Source: Aphelocoma coerulescens | Taxonomy: Eukaryota > Chordata > Aves > Passeriformes > Corvidae | DNA: 64,000 bases | Direction: 5' to 3' | Assembly (NCBI RefSeq): GCF_041296385.1 | Contig: NW_027183804.1 | Span: forward strand, 3,286,001 to 3,350,000 | Part shown: positions 48,634 to 61,916 of the stretch, one piece after another | Numbering within the stretch: position 1 is the stretch's first letter | How the letters are laid out: each line of letters starts with the position of its first letter | Position numbers and translations under genes: made by a program | The notes under the pieces: model-generated | Seen by the model: the letters and a program-made list of their open reading frames with translations, nothing else | What the model was told of the DNA's origin: nothing | Database searches by the model: none

Positions 48634-50846
48634 CGGGATTGCTCAGTTCTTTGGCAGTGCCCCGCCCATGTGGCTGGAGAAGAAAGAGCTCTGAAACTTC
48701 TCTCAAGAATCGCTCCCTATTTCTTTCCACGGGCCTCGCTGTCTAGGGATGTTTCAGGAGACCCCACTGAAACACGGAAGGACTCTCCAATTATCCCAGC
48801 TTTCTCTCCACAGCGAGAGGTTTGAATATTTAGCATTGTTATCCTTTTCCTGTGTGTTTGTTAAATAAAGAGTTTCTATCTGTTTCACTTTCTTCCAAGG
48901 AAAATTCTTTTTTCCCGAACCTGGTGGGGGAGGGCTGGGTGTAACCTGCCTTCAACCAGAGGATATTTTCCTCCAGATTTGTCCAGACCGGCACAGCCTG
49001 TCCTTTCCCTGGGGCTCTGTTGCAGATGGAAGCTGCTGGTGCCATTCTCAGCTTGAAGCCCTCTTTTGATGCAGCAGATGTTGCCAGCTGTGTTCAGCAG
49101 CTGTGGCTCAATGTTTCTGCAAAGCTTTTGTGTTCCTCATGGAACCAAGGAGCCTATGTGACACTGCAGGGGCTGATGGCATCAAGGAGACAATTGTGAC
49201 AGTACAGAACCTCCTAGAAACAAGGCTCCATTGTGACACCGTGGGGAATCATGGACTCAAGGAGCCCATTGTGACACGGCCAGGCCGCATGGAACCAATG
49301 GTCCATTGTTACACGGCGGATTCAAGAAGACCATGGTGACACCACGGAGCATCACGGAACCATAGTCCATTGTGACACAGCGGGGCCTCATGGAAACGAG
49401 GGCACCATTGTGGCAAAGCAGGGCCTAATGGAAGCATGGAGAGCATTGGGACATTGTGGGGAATCATGGAAGCATGGAGAGCATTGTGACACTAAGGAAA
49501 CTCCTGGAAGCAAGATGACCACTGGCACATCATGGAACCTCATGGAAGCAAGCCTCCATGATGACTTTGGAGGGCCTCATGGAGCACAGGATCCATTGTG
49601 ACACAGCAGGACCTGGTGCAACCAAGGAGCCTTTGTGATACTCCAGATGCGCATGGAAGCCAGGGTGCACTGAGACACAGCGGGGCCTTGTTGGAACCAA
49701 AGACACCTCTGCAAAAAGCAGGCGAGCTCATAGAAGCAAGGAGTCCATTGTTACAACATCAAACCTGTGGAACCAAGGGACCATTGTGACACTGCGGGGC
49801 CTCATGGAACCAATTGTCCATGATGACAATGCGGATCAAAGGAGACCATGGTGACACTGCGGAACCGCATGGAACCAAGGAGCCATTGTGACACAGTGGG
49901 GCCTCATGGAATCAAGGAGACCATTGTGACCCAGGTGTTGCATGTGAAGGCAAGGAGCCATTGTGCCACTTTGGGCTTCTTCCCTTGAGCTCTGCAGCTG
50001 GCTGTCCCAGCCCTGCGCACCATGTGCCACCTGCTCTCCTCAGGGCTCTGCCTGCACACAGCCCCAGGAGAAGTTTTCCTGTTTGCAAGGAAAGAATGGA
50101 AAAGCCTGAGCAGGTTTCCTAAACAACAAACCCCGCTCAGGAGCCACATGCTCAGTACAGGCTGCCTGGAACGATGGCCCCTTTCTACAAGGGTCAGTGT
50201 GAGCAGGAATGATCTCTGGGAGCAGAATTCTCAGAGTCTTTCCACTGAATTCTCTGTGCCTGTGTCTTGGGGTGACTTTAGGATGTGTATCCCCTATGGC
50301 TGCTCTATGCCCAGAAGTTAACTTGGTGCATTTCTGTGCCTTTCAACTGAGCCTGAGAGGGGGGAGAGGAAAAAAAACCGGACAAACTTCTCAGAGCGTT
50401 TGTTCAAGGACACACATACACACTCCTCTGCATCCTGCTTGCAGCAAGGGTGGAGGAAGCAACCTTCTTGCTTTTGAGCCAGTTTTCAGCTCCTTTTCTC
50501 TGCAGGGAGATGGAGAGTTGAACTTTGTTCTCCTGGGACTTTGGGGGTTTTTTTCCCTTCTTCTCTTCTTGACTGTTTCAACATCAGACCACACTGGGAC
50601 AATTTTCGCCCGAGGTGGGGGCCCTGAATGTGGGCCCATGAGCCAGCTCCAAGGAGGAGGAGGGAGACTACACCTCCAGAAGTGTTGGGGTTCCTCCCCC
50701 CTGCCATGAGGTCATGGGAGAGGGGACCCTGGGGTAGAGGCATGGCCTGGGCACGGGGTCTCCCTGCTCCCTGCTTACATGTGCCCTAATCCTGTTCAGC
50801 ACTGGTTATTTTGTGTTGCCCTGTGCCAGGAGGGCCCTGCTTGTCC
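48634..50846 (+). repeat. Macrosatellite unit 23 (2,213 bp, B-to-A hybrid)
   Basis: Minisatellite 49135-49975, AATAAA 48864-48869. Class B through the minisatellite (catagtcc, gccactttgg), class A from cagccctgcgc on (ctcagagtc, aagggtggagg, 7-T run). The lost base of catagtcc plus the 7-T run give 2,213 bp. Private ctgcttacatg near 50771. Confidence 0.98.
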
Positions 50847-53060
50847 CGGGATTGCTCAGTTCTTTGGCAGTGCCCCGCCCATGTGGCTGGAGAAGAAAGA
50901 GCTCTGAAACTTCTCTCAAGAATCGCTCCCTATTTCTTTCCACGGGCCTCGCTGTCTAGGGATGTTTCAGGAGACCCCACTGAAACACGGAAGGACTCTC
51001 CAATTATCCCAGCTTTCTCTCCACAGCGAGAGGTTTGAATATTTAGCATTGTTATCCTTTTCCTGTGTGTTTGTTAAATAAAGAGTTTCTATCTGTTTCA
51101 CTTTCTTCCAAGGAAAATTCTTTTTTCCCGAACCTGGTGGGGGAGGGCTGGGTGTAACCTGCCTTCAACCAGAGGATATTTTCCTCCAGATTTGTCCAGA
51201 CCGGCACAGCCTGTCCTTTCCCTGGGGCTCTGTTGCAGATGGAAGCTGCTGGTGCCATTCTCAGCTTGAAGCCCTCTTTTGATGCAGCAGATGTTGCCAG
51301 CTGTGTTCAGCAGCTGTGGCTCAATGTTTCTGCAAAGCTTTTGTGTTCCTCATGGAACCAAGGAGCCTATGTGACACTGCAGGGGCTGATGGCATCAAGG
51401 AGACAATTGTGACAGTACAGAACCTCCTAGAAACAAGGCTCCATTGTGACACCGTGGGGAATCATGGACTCAAGGAGCCCATTGTGACACGGCCAGGCCG
51501 CATGGAACCAATGGTCCATTGTTACACGGCGGATTCAAGAAGACCATGGTGACACCACGGAGCATCACGGAACCATAGTCCATTGTGACACAGCGGGGCC
51601 TCATGGAAACGAGGGCACCATTGTGGCAAAGCAGGGCCTAATGGAAGCATGGAGAGCATTGGGACATTGTGGGGAATCATGGAAGCATGGAGAGCATTGT
51701 GACACTAAGGAAACTCCTGGAACCAAGATGACCACTGGCACATCATGGAACCTCATGGAAGCAAGCCTCCATGATGACTTTGGAGGGCCTCATGGAGCAC
51801 AGGATCCATTGTGACACAGCAGGACCTGGTGCAACCAAGGAGTCTTTGTGATACTCCAGATCCGCATGGAAGCCAGGGTGCACTGAGACACAGCGGGGCC
51901 TTGTTGGAACCAAAGACACCTCTGCAAAAAGCAGGCGAGCTCATAGAAGCAAGGAGTCCATTGTTACAACATCAAACCTGTGGAACCAAGGGACCATTGT
52001 GACACTGCGGGGCCTCATGGAACCAATTGTCCATGATGACAATGCGGATCAAAGGAGACCATGGTGACACTGCGGAACCGCATGGAACCAAGGAGCCATT
52101 GTGACACAGTGGGGCCTCATGGAATCAAGGAGACCATTGTGACCCAGGTGTTGCATGTGAAGGCAAGGAGCCATTGTGCCACTTTGGGCTTCTTCCCTTG
52201 AGCTCTGCAGCTGGCTGTCCCAGCCCAGCGCACCATGTGCCACCTGCTCTCCTCAGGCCTCTGCCTGCACACAGGCCCAGGAGAAGTTTTCCTGTTTGCA
52301 AGGAAAGAATGGAAAAGCCTGAGCAGGTTTCCTAAACAACAAACCCCGCTCAGGAGCCACATGCTCAGTACAGGCTGCCTGGAACGATGGCCCCTTTCTA
52401 CAAGGGTCAGTGTGAGCAGGAATGATCTCTGGGAGCAGAATTCTCAGAGTCTTTCCACTGAATTCTCTGTGCCTGTGTCTTGGGGTGACTTTAGGATGTG
52501 TATCCCCTATGGCTGCTCTATGCCCAGAAGTTAACTTGGTGCATTTCTGTGCCTTTCAACTGAGCCTGAGAGGGGGGAGAGGAAAAAAAACTGGACAAAC
52601 TTCTCAGAGCGTTTGTTCAAGGACACACATACACACTCCTCTGCATCCTGCTTGCAGCAAGAGTGCAGGAAGCAACCTTCTTGCTTTTGAGCCAGTTTTC
52701 AGCTCCTTTTCTCTGCAGGGAGATGGAGAGTTGAACTTTGTTCTCCTGGGACTTCGGGGGTTTTTTTTCCCTTCTTCTCTTCTTGACTGTTTCAACATCA
52801 GACCACACTGGGACAATTTTCGCCCGAGGTGGGGGCCCTGAATGTGGGCCCATGAGCCAGCTCCAAGGAGGAGGAGGGAGACTACACCTCCAGAAGTGTT
52901 GGGGTTCCTCCCCCCTGCCATGAGGTCATGGGAGAGGGGACCCTGGGGGAGAGGCATGGCCTGGGCGCGGGGTCTCCCTGCTCCCTGCTCACATGTGCCC
53001 TAATCCTGTTCAGCACTGGTTATTTTGTGTTGCCCTGTGCCAGGAGGGCCCTGCTTGTCC
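50847..53060 (+). repeat. Macrosatellite unit 24 (2,214 bp, class B with A tract)
   Basis: Minisatellite 51348-52188, AATAAA 51077-51082. Class B, but with class A ctcagagtc. Private changes at the end: ctgggggagaggc near 52945 and ggcgcggggtc near 52965. It adjoins unit 25, making a B-B junction that breaks the A/B alternation. Confidence 0.98.
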
Positions 53061-55274
53061 CGGGATTGCTCAGTTCTTTGGCAGTGCCCCGCCCATGTGG
53101 CTGGAGAAGAAAGAGCTCTGAAACTTCTCTCAAGAATCGCTCCCTATTTCTTTCCACGGGCCTCGCTGTCTAGGGATGTTTCAGGAGACCCCACTGAAAC
53201 ACGGAAGGACTCTCCAATTATCCCAGCTTTCTCTCCACAGCGAGAGGTTTCAATATTTAGCATTGTTATCCTTTTCCTGTGTGTTTGTTAAATAAAGAGT
53301 TTCTATCTGTTTCACTTTCTTCCAAGGAAAATTCTTTTTTCCCGAACCTGGTGGGGGAGGGCTGGGTGTAACCTGCCTTCAACCAGAGGATATTTTCCTC
53401 CACATTTGTCCAGACCGGCACAGCCTGTCCTTTCCCTGGGGCTCTGTTGCAGATGGAAGCTGCTGGTGCCATTCTCAGCTTGAAGCCCTCTTTTGATGCA
53501 GCAGATGTTGCCAGCTGTGTTCAGCAGCTGTGGCTCAATGTTTCTGCAAAGCTTTTGTGTTCCTCATGGAACCAAGGAGCCTTTGTGACACTGCAGGGGC
53601 TGATGGCATGAAGGAGACAATTGTGACAGTACAGAACCTCCTAGAAACAAGGCTCCATTGTGACACCGTGGGGAATCATGGACTCAAGGAGCCCATTGTG
53701 ACACGGCCAGGCCGCATGGAACCAATGGTCCATTGTTACACGGCGGATTCAAGAAGACCATGGTGACACCACGGAGCATCACGGAACCATAGTCCATTGT
53801 GACACAGCGGGGCCTCATGGAAACGAGGGCACCATTGTGGCAAAGCAGGGCCTAATGGAAGCATGGAGAGCATTGGGACATTGTGGGGAATCATGGAAGC
53901 ATGGAGAGCATTGTGACACTAAGGAAACTCCTGGAAGCAAGATGACCACTGGCACATCATGGAACCTCATGGAAGCAAGCCTCCATGATGACTTTGGAGG
54001 GCCTCATGGAGCACAGGATCCATTGTGACACAGCAGGACCTGGTGCAACCAAGGAGCCTTTGTGATACTCCAGATGCGCATGGAAGCCAGGGTGCACTGA
54101 GACACAGCGGGGCCTTGTTGGAACCAAAGACACCTCTGCAAAAAGCAGGCGAGCTCATAGAAGCAAGGAGTCCATTGTTACAACATCAAACCTGTGGAAC
54201 CAAGGGACCATTGTGACACTGCGGGGCCTCATGGAACCAATTGTCCATGATGACAATGCGGATCAAAGGAGACCATGGTGACACTGCGGAACCGCATGGA
54301 ACCAAGGAGCCATTGTGACACAGTGGGGCCTCATGGAATCAAGGAGACCATTGTGACCCAGGTGTTGCATGTGAAGGCAAGGAGCCATTATGCCACTTTG
54401 GGCTTCTTCCCTTGAGCTCTGCAGCTGGCTGTCCCAGCCCAGCGCACCATGTGCCACCTGCTCTCCTCAGGGCTCTGCCTGCACACAGCCCCAGGAGAAG
54501 TTTTCCTGTTTGCAAGGAAAGAATGGAAAAGCCTGAGCAGGTTTCCTAAACAACAAACCCCGCTCAGGAGCCACATGCTCAGTACAGGCTGCCTGGAACG
54601 ATGGCCCCTTTCTACAAGGGTCAGTGTGAGCAGGAATGATCTCTGGGAGCAGAATTCTCAGAGTCTTTCCACTGAATTCTCTGTGCCTGTGTCTTGGGGT
54701 GACTTTAGGATGTGTATCCCCTATGGCTGCTCTATGCCCAGAAGTTAACTTGGTGCATTTCTGTGCCTTTCAACTGAGCCTGAGAGGGGGGAGAGGAAAA
54801 AAAACTGGACAAACTTCTCAGAGCGTTTGTTCAAGGACACACATACACACTCCTCTGCATCCTGCTTGCAGCAAGAGTGCAGGAAGCAACCTTCTTGCTT
54901 TTGAGCCAGTTTTCAGCTCCTTTTCTCTGCAGGGAGATGGAGAGTTGAACTTTGTTCTCCTGGGACTTCGGGGGTTTTTTTTCCCTTCTTCTCTTCTTGA
55001 CTGTTTCAACATCAGACCACACTGGGACAATTTTCTCCCGAGGTGGGGGCCCTGAATGTGGGCCCATGAGCCAGCTCCAAGGAGGAGGAGGGAGACTACA
55101 CCTCCAGAAGTGTTGGGGTTCCTCCCCCCTGCCATGAGGTCATGGGAGAGGGGACCCTGGGGTAGAGGCATGGCCTGGGCACAGGGTCTCCCTGCTCCCT
55201 GCTCACATGTGCCCTAATCCTGTTCAGCACTGGTTATTTTGTGTTGCCCTGTGCCAGGAGGGCCCTGCTTGTCC
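53061..55274 (+). repeat. Macrosatellite unit 25 (2,214 bp, class B with A tract)
   Basis: Minisatellite 53562-54402, AATAAA 53291-53296. Counterpart of unit 20 (ccattatgcc, a at 54390; attttctcccg, t at 55036). It has ggtttcaatattt (c for g near 53251), a variant seen only in units 25, 27 and 29, and a private ggcatgaagg near 53606. Confidence 0.98.
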
Positions 55275-57488
55275 CGGGATTGCTCAGTTCTTTGGCAGTG
55301 CCCCGCCCATGTGGCTGGAGAAGAAAGAGCTCTGAAACTTCTCTCAAGAATCGCTCCCTATTTCTTTCCACGGGCCTCGCTGTCTAGGGATGTTTCAGGA
55401 GACCCCACTGAAACACGGAAGGACTCTCCAATTATCCCAGCTTTCTCTCCACAGCGAGAGGTTTGAATATTTAGCATTGTTATCCTTTTGCTGTGTGTTT
55501 GTTAAATAAAGAGTTTCTATCTGTTTCACTTTCTTCCAAGGAAAATTCTTTTTTCCCGAACCTGGTGGGGGAGGGCTGGGTGTAACCTGCCTTCTACCAG
55601 AGGATATTTTCCTCCACATTTGTCCAGACCGGCACAGCCTGTCCTTTCCCTGGGTCTCTGTTGCAGATGGAAGCTACTGGTGCCATTCTCAGCTTGAAGC
55701 CCTCTTTTGATGCAGCAGATGTTGCCAGCTGTGTTCAGCAGCTGTGGCTCAATGTTTCTGCAAAGCTTTTGTGTTCCTCATGGAACCAAGGAGCCTATGT
55801 GACACTGCAGGGGCTGATGGCATCAAGGAGACAATTGTGACAGTACAGAACCTCCTAGAAACAAGGCTCCATTGTGACACCGTGGGGAATCATGGACTCA
55901 AGGAGCCCATTGTGACACGGCCAGGCCGCATGGAACCAATGGTTCATTGTTACACTGCGGATTCAAGAAGACCATGGTGACACCACGGAGCATCATGGAA
56001 CCATACGTCCATTGTGACACAGCGGGGCCTCATGGAAACGAGGGCACCATTGTGGCAAAGCAGGGCCTAATGGAAGCATGGAGAGCATTGGGACATTGTG
56101 GGGAATCATGGAAGCATGGAGAGCATTGTGACACTAAGGAAACTCCTGGAAGCAAGATGACCACTGGCACATCATGGAACCTCATGGAAGCAAGCCTCCA
56201 TGATGACTTTGGAGGGCCTCATGGAGCACAGGATCCATTGTGACACAGCAGGACCTGGTGCAACCAAGGAGCCTTTGTGAAACTCCAGATGCGCATGGAA
56301 GCCAGGGTGCACTGAGACACAGCGGGGCCTTGTTGGAACCAAAGACACCTCTGCAAAAAGCAGGCGAGCTCATAGAAGCAAGGAGTCCATTGTTACAACA
56401 TCAAACCTGTGGAACCAAGGGACCATTGTGACACTGCGGGGCCTCATGGAACCAATTGTCCATGATGACAATGCGGATCAAAGGAGACCATGGTGACACT
56501 GCGGAACCGCATGGAACCAAGGAGCCATTGTGACACAGTGGGGCCTCATGGAATCAAGGAGACCATTGTGACCCAGGTGTTGCATGTGAAGGCAAGGAGC
56601 CATTGTGCCACTTTGGGCTTCTTCCCTTGAGCTCTGCAGCTGGCTGTCCCAGCCCTGCGCACCATGTGCCACCTGCTCTCCTCAGGGCTCTGCCTGCACA
56701 CAGCCCCAGGAGAAGTTTTCCTGTTTGCAAGGAAAGAATGGAAAAGCCTGAGCAGGTTTCCTAAACAACAAACCCCGCTCAGGAGCCACATGCTCAGTAC
56801 AGGCTGCCTGGAACGATGGCCCCTTTCTACAAGGGTCAGTGTGAGCAGGAATGATCTCTGGGAGCAGAATTCTCAGAGTCTTTCCACTGAATTCTCTGTG
56901 CCTGTGTCTTGGGGTGACTTTAGGATGTGTATCCCCTATGGCTGCTCTATGCCCAGAAGTTAACTTGGTGCATTTCTGTGCCTTTCAACTGAGCCTGAGA
57001 GGGGGGAGAGGAAAAAAAACCGGACAAACTTCTCAGAGCGTTTGTTCAAGGACACACATACACACTCCTCTGCATCCTGCTTGCAGCAAGGGTGGAGGAA
57101 GACACCTTCTTGCTTTTGAGCCAGTTTTCAGCTCCTTTTCTCTGCAGGGAGATGGAGAGTTGAACTTTGTTCTCCTGGGACTTTGGGGGTTTTTTTCCCT
57201 TCTTCTCTTCTTGACTGTTTCAACATCAGACTACACTGGGACAATTTTCGCCCGAGGTGGGGGCCCTGAATGTGGGCCCATGAGCCAGCTCCAAGGAGGA
57301 GGAGGGAGACTACACCTCCAGAAGTGTTGGGGTTCCTCCCCCCTGCCATGAGGTCATGGGAGAGGGGACCCTGGGGTAGAGGCATGGCCTGGGCACAGGG
57401 TCTCCCTGCTCCCTGCTCACATGTGCCCTAATCCTGTTCAGCACTGGTTATTTTGTGTTGCCCTGTGCCAGGAGGGCCCTGCTTGTCC
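55275..57488 (+). repeat. Macrosatellite unit 26 (2,214 bp, class A)
   Basis: Minisatellite 55776-56617, AATAAA 55505-55510. Counterpart of unit 21 (gtgaaactcc, a at 56281; ggaagacacc; gaagctactgg) but with gccactttgg (B) in place of gactctttgg. Private t in agactacactggg near 57232. Confidence 0.98.
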
Positions 57489-59702
57489 CGGGATTGCTCA
57501 GTTCTTTGGCAGTGCCCCGCCCATGTGGCTGGAGAAGAAAGAGCTCTGAAACTTCTCTCAAGAATCGCTCCCTATTTCTTTCCACGGGCCTCGCTGTCTA
57601 GGGATGTTTCAGGAGACCCCACTGAAACACGGAAGGACTCTCCAATTATCCCAGCTTTCTCTCCACAGCGAGAGGTTTCAATATTTAGCATTGTTATCCT
57701 TTTCCTGTGTGTTTGTTAAATAAAGAGTTTCTATCTGTTTCACTTTCTTCCAAGGAAAATTCTTTTTTCCCGAACCTGGTGGGGGAGGGCTGGGTGTAAC
57801 CTGCCTTCAACCAGAGGATATTTTCCTCCAGATTTGTCCAGACCGGCACAGCCTGTCCTTTCCCTGGGGCTCTGTTGCAGATGGAAGCTGCTGGTGCCAT
57901 TCTCAGCTTGAAGCCCTCTTTTGATGCAGCAGATGTTGCCAGCTGTGTTCAGCAGCTGTGGCTCAATGTTTCTGCAAAGCTTTTGTGTTCCTCATGGAAC
58001 CAAGGAGCCTATGTGACACTGCAGGGGCTGATGGCATCAAGGAGACAATTGTGACAGTACAGAACCTCCTAGAAACAAGGCTCCATTGTGACACCGTGGG
58101 GAATCATGGACTCAAGGAGCCCATTGTGACACGGCCAGGCCGCATGGAACCAATGGTCCATTGTTACACGGCGGATTCAAGAAGACCATGGTGACACCAC
58201 GGAGCATCACGGAACCATAGTCCATTGTGACACAGCGGGGCCTCATGGAAACGAGGGCACCATTGTGGCAAAGCAGGGCCTAATGGAAGCATGGAGAGCA
58301 TTGGGACATTGTGGGGAATCATGGAAGCATGGAGAGCATTGTGACACTAAGGAAACTCCTGGAAGCAAGATGACCACTGGCACATCATGGAACCTCATGG
58401 AAGCAAGCCTCCATGATGACTTTGGAGGGCCTCATGGAGCACAGGATCCATTGTGACACAGCAGGACCTGGTGCAACCAAGGAGTCTTTGTGATACTCCA
58501 GATCCGCATGGAAGCCAGGGTGCACTGAGACACAGCGGGGCCTTGTTGGAACCAAAGACACCTCTGCAAAAAGCAGGCGAGCTCATAGAAGCAAGGAGTC
58601 CATTGTTACAACATCAAACCTGTGGAACCAAGGGACCATTGTGACACTGCGGGGCCTCATGGAACCAATTGTCCATGATGACAATGCGGATCAAAGGAGA
58701 CCATGGTGACACTGCGGAACCGCATGGAACCAAGGAGCCATTGTGACACAGTGGGGCCTCATGGAATCAAGGAGACCATTGTGACCCAGGTGTTGCATGT
58801 GAAGGCAAGGAGCCATTGTGCCACTTTGGGCTTCTTCCCTTGAGCTCTGCAGCTGGCTGTCCCAGCCCAGCGCACCATGTGCCACCTGCTCTCCTCAGGC
58901 CTCTGCCTGCACACAGGCCCAGGAGAAGTTTTCCTGTTTGCAAGGAAAGAATGGAAAAGCCTGAGCAGGTTTCCTAAACAACAAACCCCGCTCAGGAGCC
59001 ACATGCTCAGTACAGGCTGCCTGGAACGATGGCCCCTTTCTACAAGGGTCAGTGTGAGCAGGAATGATCTCTGGGAGCAGAATTCTCGGAGTCTTTCCAC
59101 TGAATTCTCTGTGCCTGTGTCTTGGGGTGACTTTAGGATGTGTATCCCCTATGGCTGCTCTATGCCCAGAAGTTAACTTGGTGCATTTCTGTGCCTTTCA
59201 ACTGAGCCTGAGAGGGGGGAGAGGAAAAAAAACTGGACAAACTTCTCAGAGCGTTTGTTCAAGGACACACATACACACTCCTCTGCATCCTGCTTGCAGC
59301 AAGAGTGCAGGAAGCAACCTTCTTGCTTTTGAGCCAGTTTTCAGCTCCTTTTCTCTGCAGGGAGATGGAGAGTTGAACTTTGTTCTCCTGGGACTTCGGG
59401 GGTTTTTTTTCCCTTCTTCTCTTCTTGACTGTTTCAACATCAGACCACACTGGGACAATTTTCGCCCGAGGTGGGGGCCCTGAATGTGGGCCCATGAGCC
59501 AGCTCCAAGGAGGAGGAGGGAGACTACACCTCCAGAAGTGTTGGGGTTCCTCCCCCCTGCCATGAGGTCATGGGAGAGGGGACCCTGGGGTAGAGGCATG
59601 GCCTGGGCACGGGGTCTCCCTGCTCCCTGCTCACATGTGCCCTAATCCTGTTCAGCACTGGTTATTTTGTGTTGCCCTGTGCCAGGAGGGCCCTGCTTGT
59701 CC
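57489..59702 (+). repeat. Macrosatellite unit 27 (2,214 bp, class B)
   Basis: Minisatellite 57990-58830, AATAAA 57719-57724. Class B with ggtttcaatattt (units 25, 29) and cagatccgcatgg. Ends with gcacggggtctcc like unit 22, its counterpart five units earlier. Confidence 0.98.
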
Positions 59703-61916
59703 CGGGATTGCTCAGTTCTTTGGCAGTGCCCCGCCCATGTGGCTGGAGAAGAAAGAGCTCTGAAACTTCTCTCAAGAATCGCTCCCTATTTCTTTCCACG
59801 GGCCTCGCTGTCTAGGGATGTTTCAGGAGACCCCACTGAAACACGGAAGGACTCTCCAATTATCCCAGCTTTCTCTCCACAGCGAGAGGTTTGAATATTT
59901 AGCATTGTTATCCTTTTCCTGTGTGTTTGTTAAATAAAGAGTTTCTATCTGTTTCACTTTCTTCCAAGGAAAATTCTTTTTTCCCGAACCTGGTGGGGGA
60001 GGGCTGGGTGTAACCTGCCTTCAACCAGAGGATATTTTCCTCCACATTTGTCCAGACCGGCACAGCCTGTCCTTTCCCTGGGGCTCTGTTGCAGATGGAA
60101 GCTGCTGGTGCCATTCTCAGCTTGAAGCCCTCTTTTGATGCAGCAGATGTTGCCAGCTGTGTTCAGCAGCTGTGGCTCAATGTTTCTGCAAAGCTTTTGT
60201 GTTCCTCATGGAACCAAGGAGCCTTTGTGACACTGCAGGGGCTGATGGCATCAAGGAGACAATTGTGACAGTACAGAACCTCCTAGAAACAAGGCTCCAT
60301 TGTGACACCGTGGGGAATCATGGACTCAAGGAGCCCATTGTGACACGGCCAGGCCGCATGGAACCAATGGTCCATTGTTACACGGCGGATTCAAGAAGAC
60401 CATGGTGACACCACGGAGCATCATGGAACCATACGTCCATTGTGACACAGCGGGGCCTCATGGAAACGAGGGCACCATTGTGGCAAAGCAGGGCCTAATG
60501 GAAGCATGGAGAGCATTGGGACATTGTGGGGAATCATGGAAGCATGGAGAGCATTGTGACACTAAGGAAACTCCTGGAAGCAAGATGACCACTGGCACAT
60601 CATGGAACCTCATGGAAGCAAGCCTCCATGATGACTTTGGAGGGCCTCATGGAGCACAGGATCCATTGTGACACAGCAGGACCTGGTGCAACCAAGGAGC
60701 CTTTGTGAAACTCCAGATGCGCATGGAAGCCAGGGTGCACTGAGACACAGCGGGGCCTTGTTGGAACCAAAGACACCTCTGCAAAAAGCAGGCGAGCTCA
60801 TAGAAGCAAGGAGTCCATTGTTACAACATCAAACCTGTGGAACCAAGGGACCATTGTGACACTGCGGGGCCTCATGGAACCAATTGTCCATGATGACAAT
60901 GCGGATCAAAGGAGACCATGGTGACACTGCGGAACCGCATGGAACCAAGGAGCCATTGTGACACAGTGGGGCCTCATGGAATCAAGGAGACCATTGTGAC
61001 CCAGGTGTTGCATGTGAAGGCAAGGAGCCATTGTGCCACTTTGGGCTTCTTCCCTTGAGCTCTGCAGCTGGCTGTCCCAGCCCTGCGCACCATGTGCCAC
61101 CTGCTCTCCTCAGGGCTCTGCCTGCACACAGCCCCAGGAGAAGTTTTCCTGTTTGCAAGGAAAGAATGGAAAAGCCTGAGCAGGTTTCCTAAACAACAAA
61201 CCCCGCTCAGGAGCCACATGCTCAGTACAGGCTGCCTGGAACGATGGCCCCTTTCTACAAGGGTCAGTGTGAGCAGGAATGATCTCTGGGAGCAGAATTC
61301 TCAGAGTCTTTCCACTGAATTCTCTGTGCCTGTGTCTTGGGGTGACTTTAGGATGTGTATCCCCTATGGCTGCTCTATGCCCAGAAGTTAACTTGGTGCA
61401 TTTCTGTGCCTTTCAACTGAGCCTGAGAGGGGGGAGAGGAAAAAAAACCGGACAAACTTCTCAGAGCGTTTGTTCAAGGACACACATACACACTCCTCTG
61501 CATCCTGCTTGCAGCAAGGGTGGAGGAAGACACCTTCTTGCTTTTGAGCCAGTTTTCAGCTCCTTTTCTCTGCAGGGAGATGGAGAGTTGAACTTTGTTC
61601 TCCTGGGACTTTGGGGGTTTTTTTCCCTTCTTCTCTTCTTGACTGTTTCAACATCAGACCACACTGGGACAATTTTCGCCCGAGGTGGGGGCCCTGAATG
61701 TGGGCCCATGAGCCAGCTCCAAGGAGGAGGAGGGAGACTACACCTCCAGAAGTGTTGGGGTTCCTCCCCCCTGCCATGAGGTCATGGGAGAGGGGACCCT
61801 GGGGTAGAGGCATGGCCTGGGCACAGGGTCTCCCTGCTCCCTGCTCACATGTGCCCTAATCCTGTTCAGCACTGGTTATTTTGTGTTGCCCTGTGCCAGG
61901 AGGGCCCTGCTTGTCC
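59703..61916 (+). repeat. Macrosatellite unit 28 (2,214 bp, B-to-A hybrid)
   Basis: Minisatellite 60204-61045, AATAAA 59933-59938. Class B up to ggtccattgttacacggcgg (near 60368-60387), then class A from atcatggaaccatacg (near 60420), so the switch is inside the minisatellite. Downstream it shares gtgaaactcc (a at 60709) and ggaagacacc with units 21 and 26. Confidence 0.98.
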
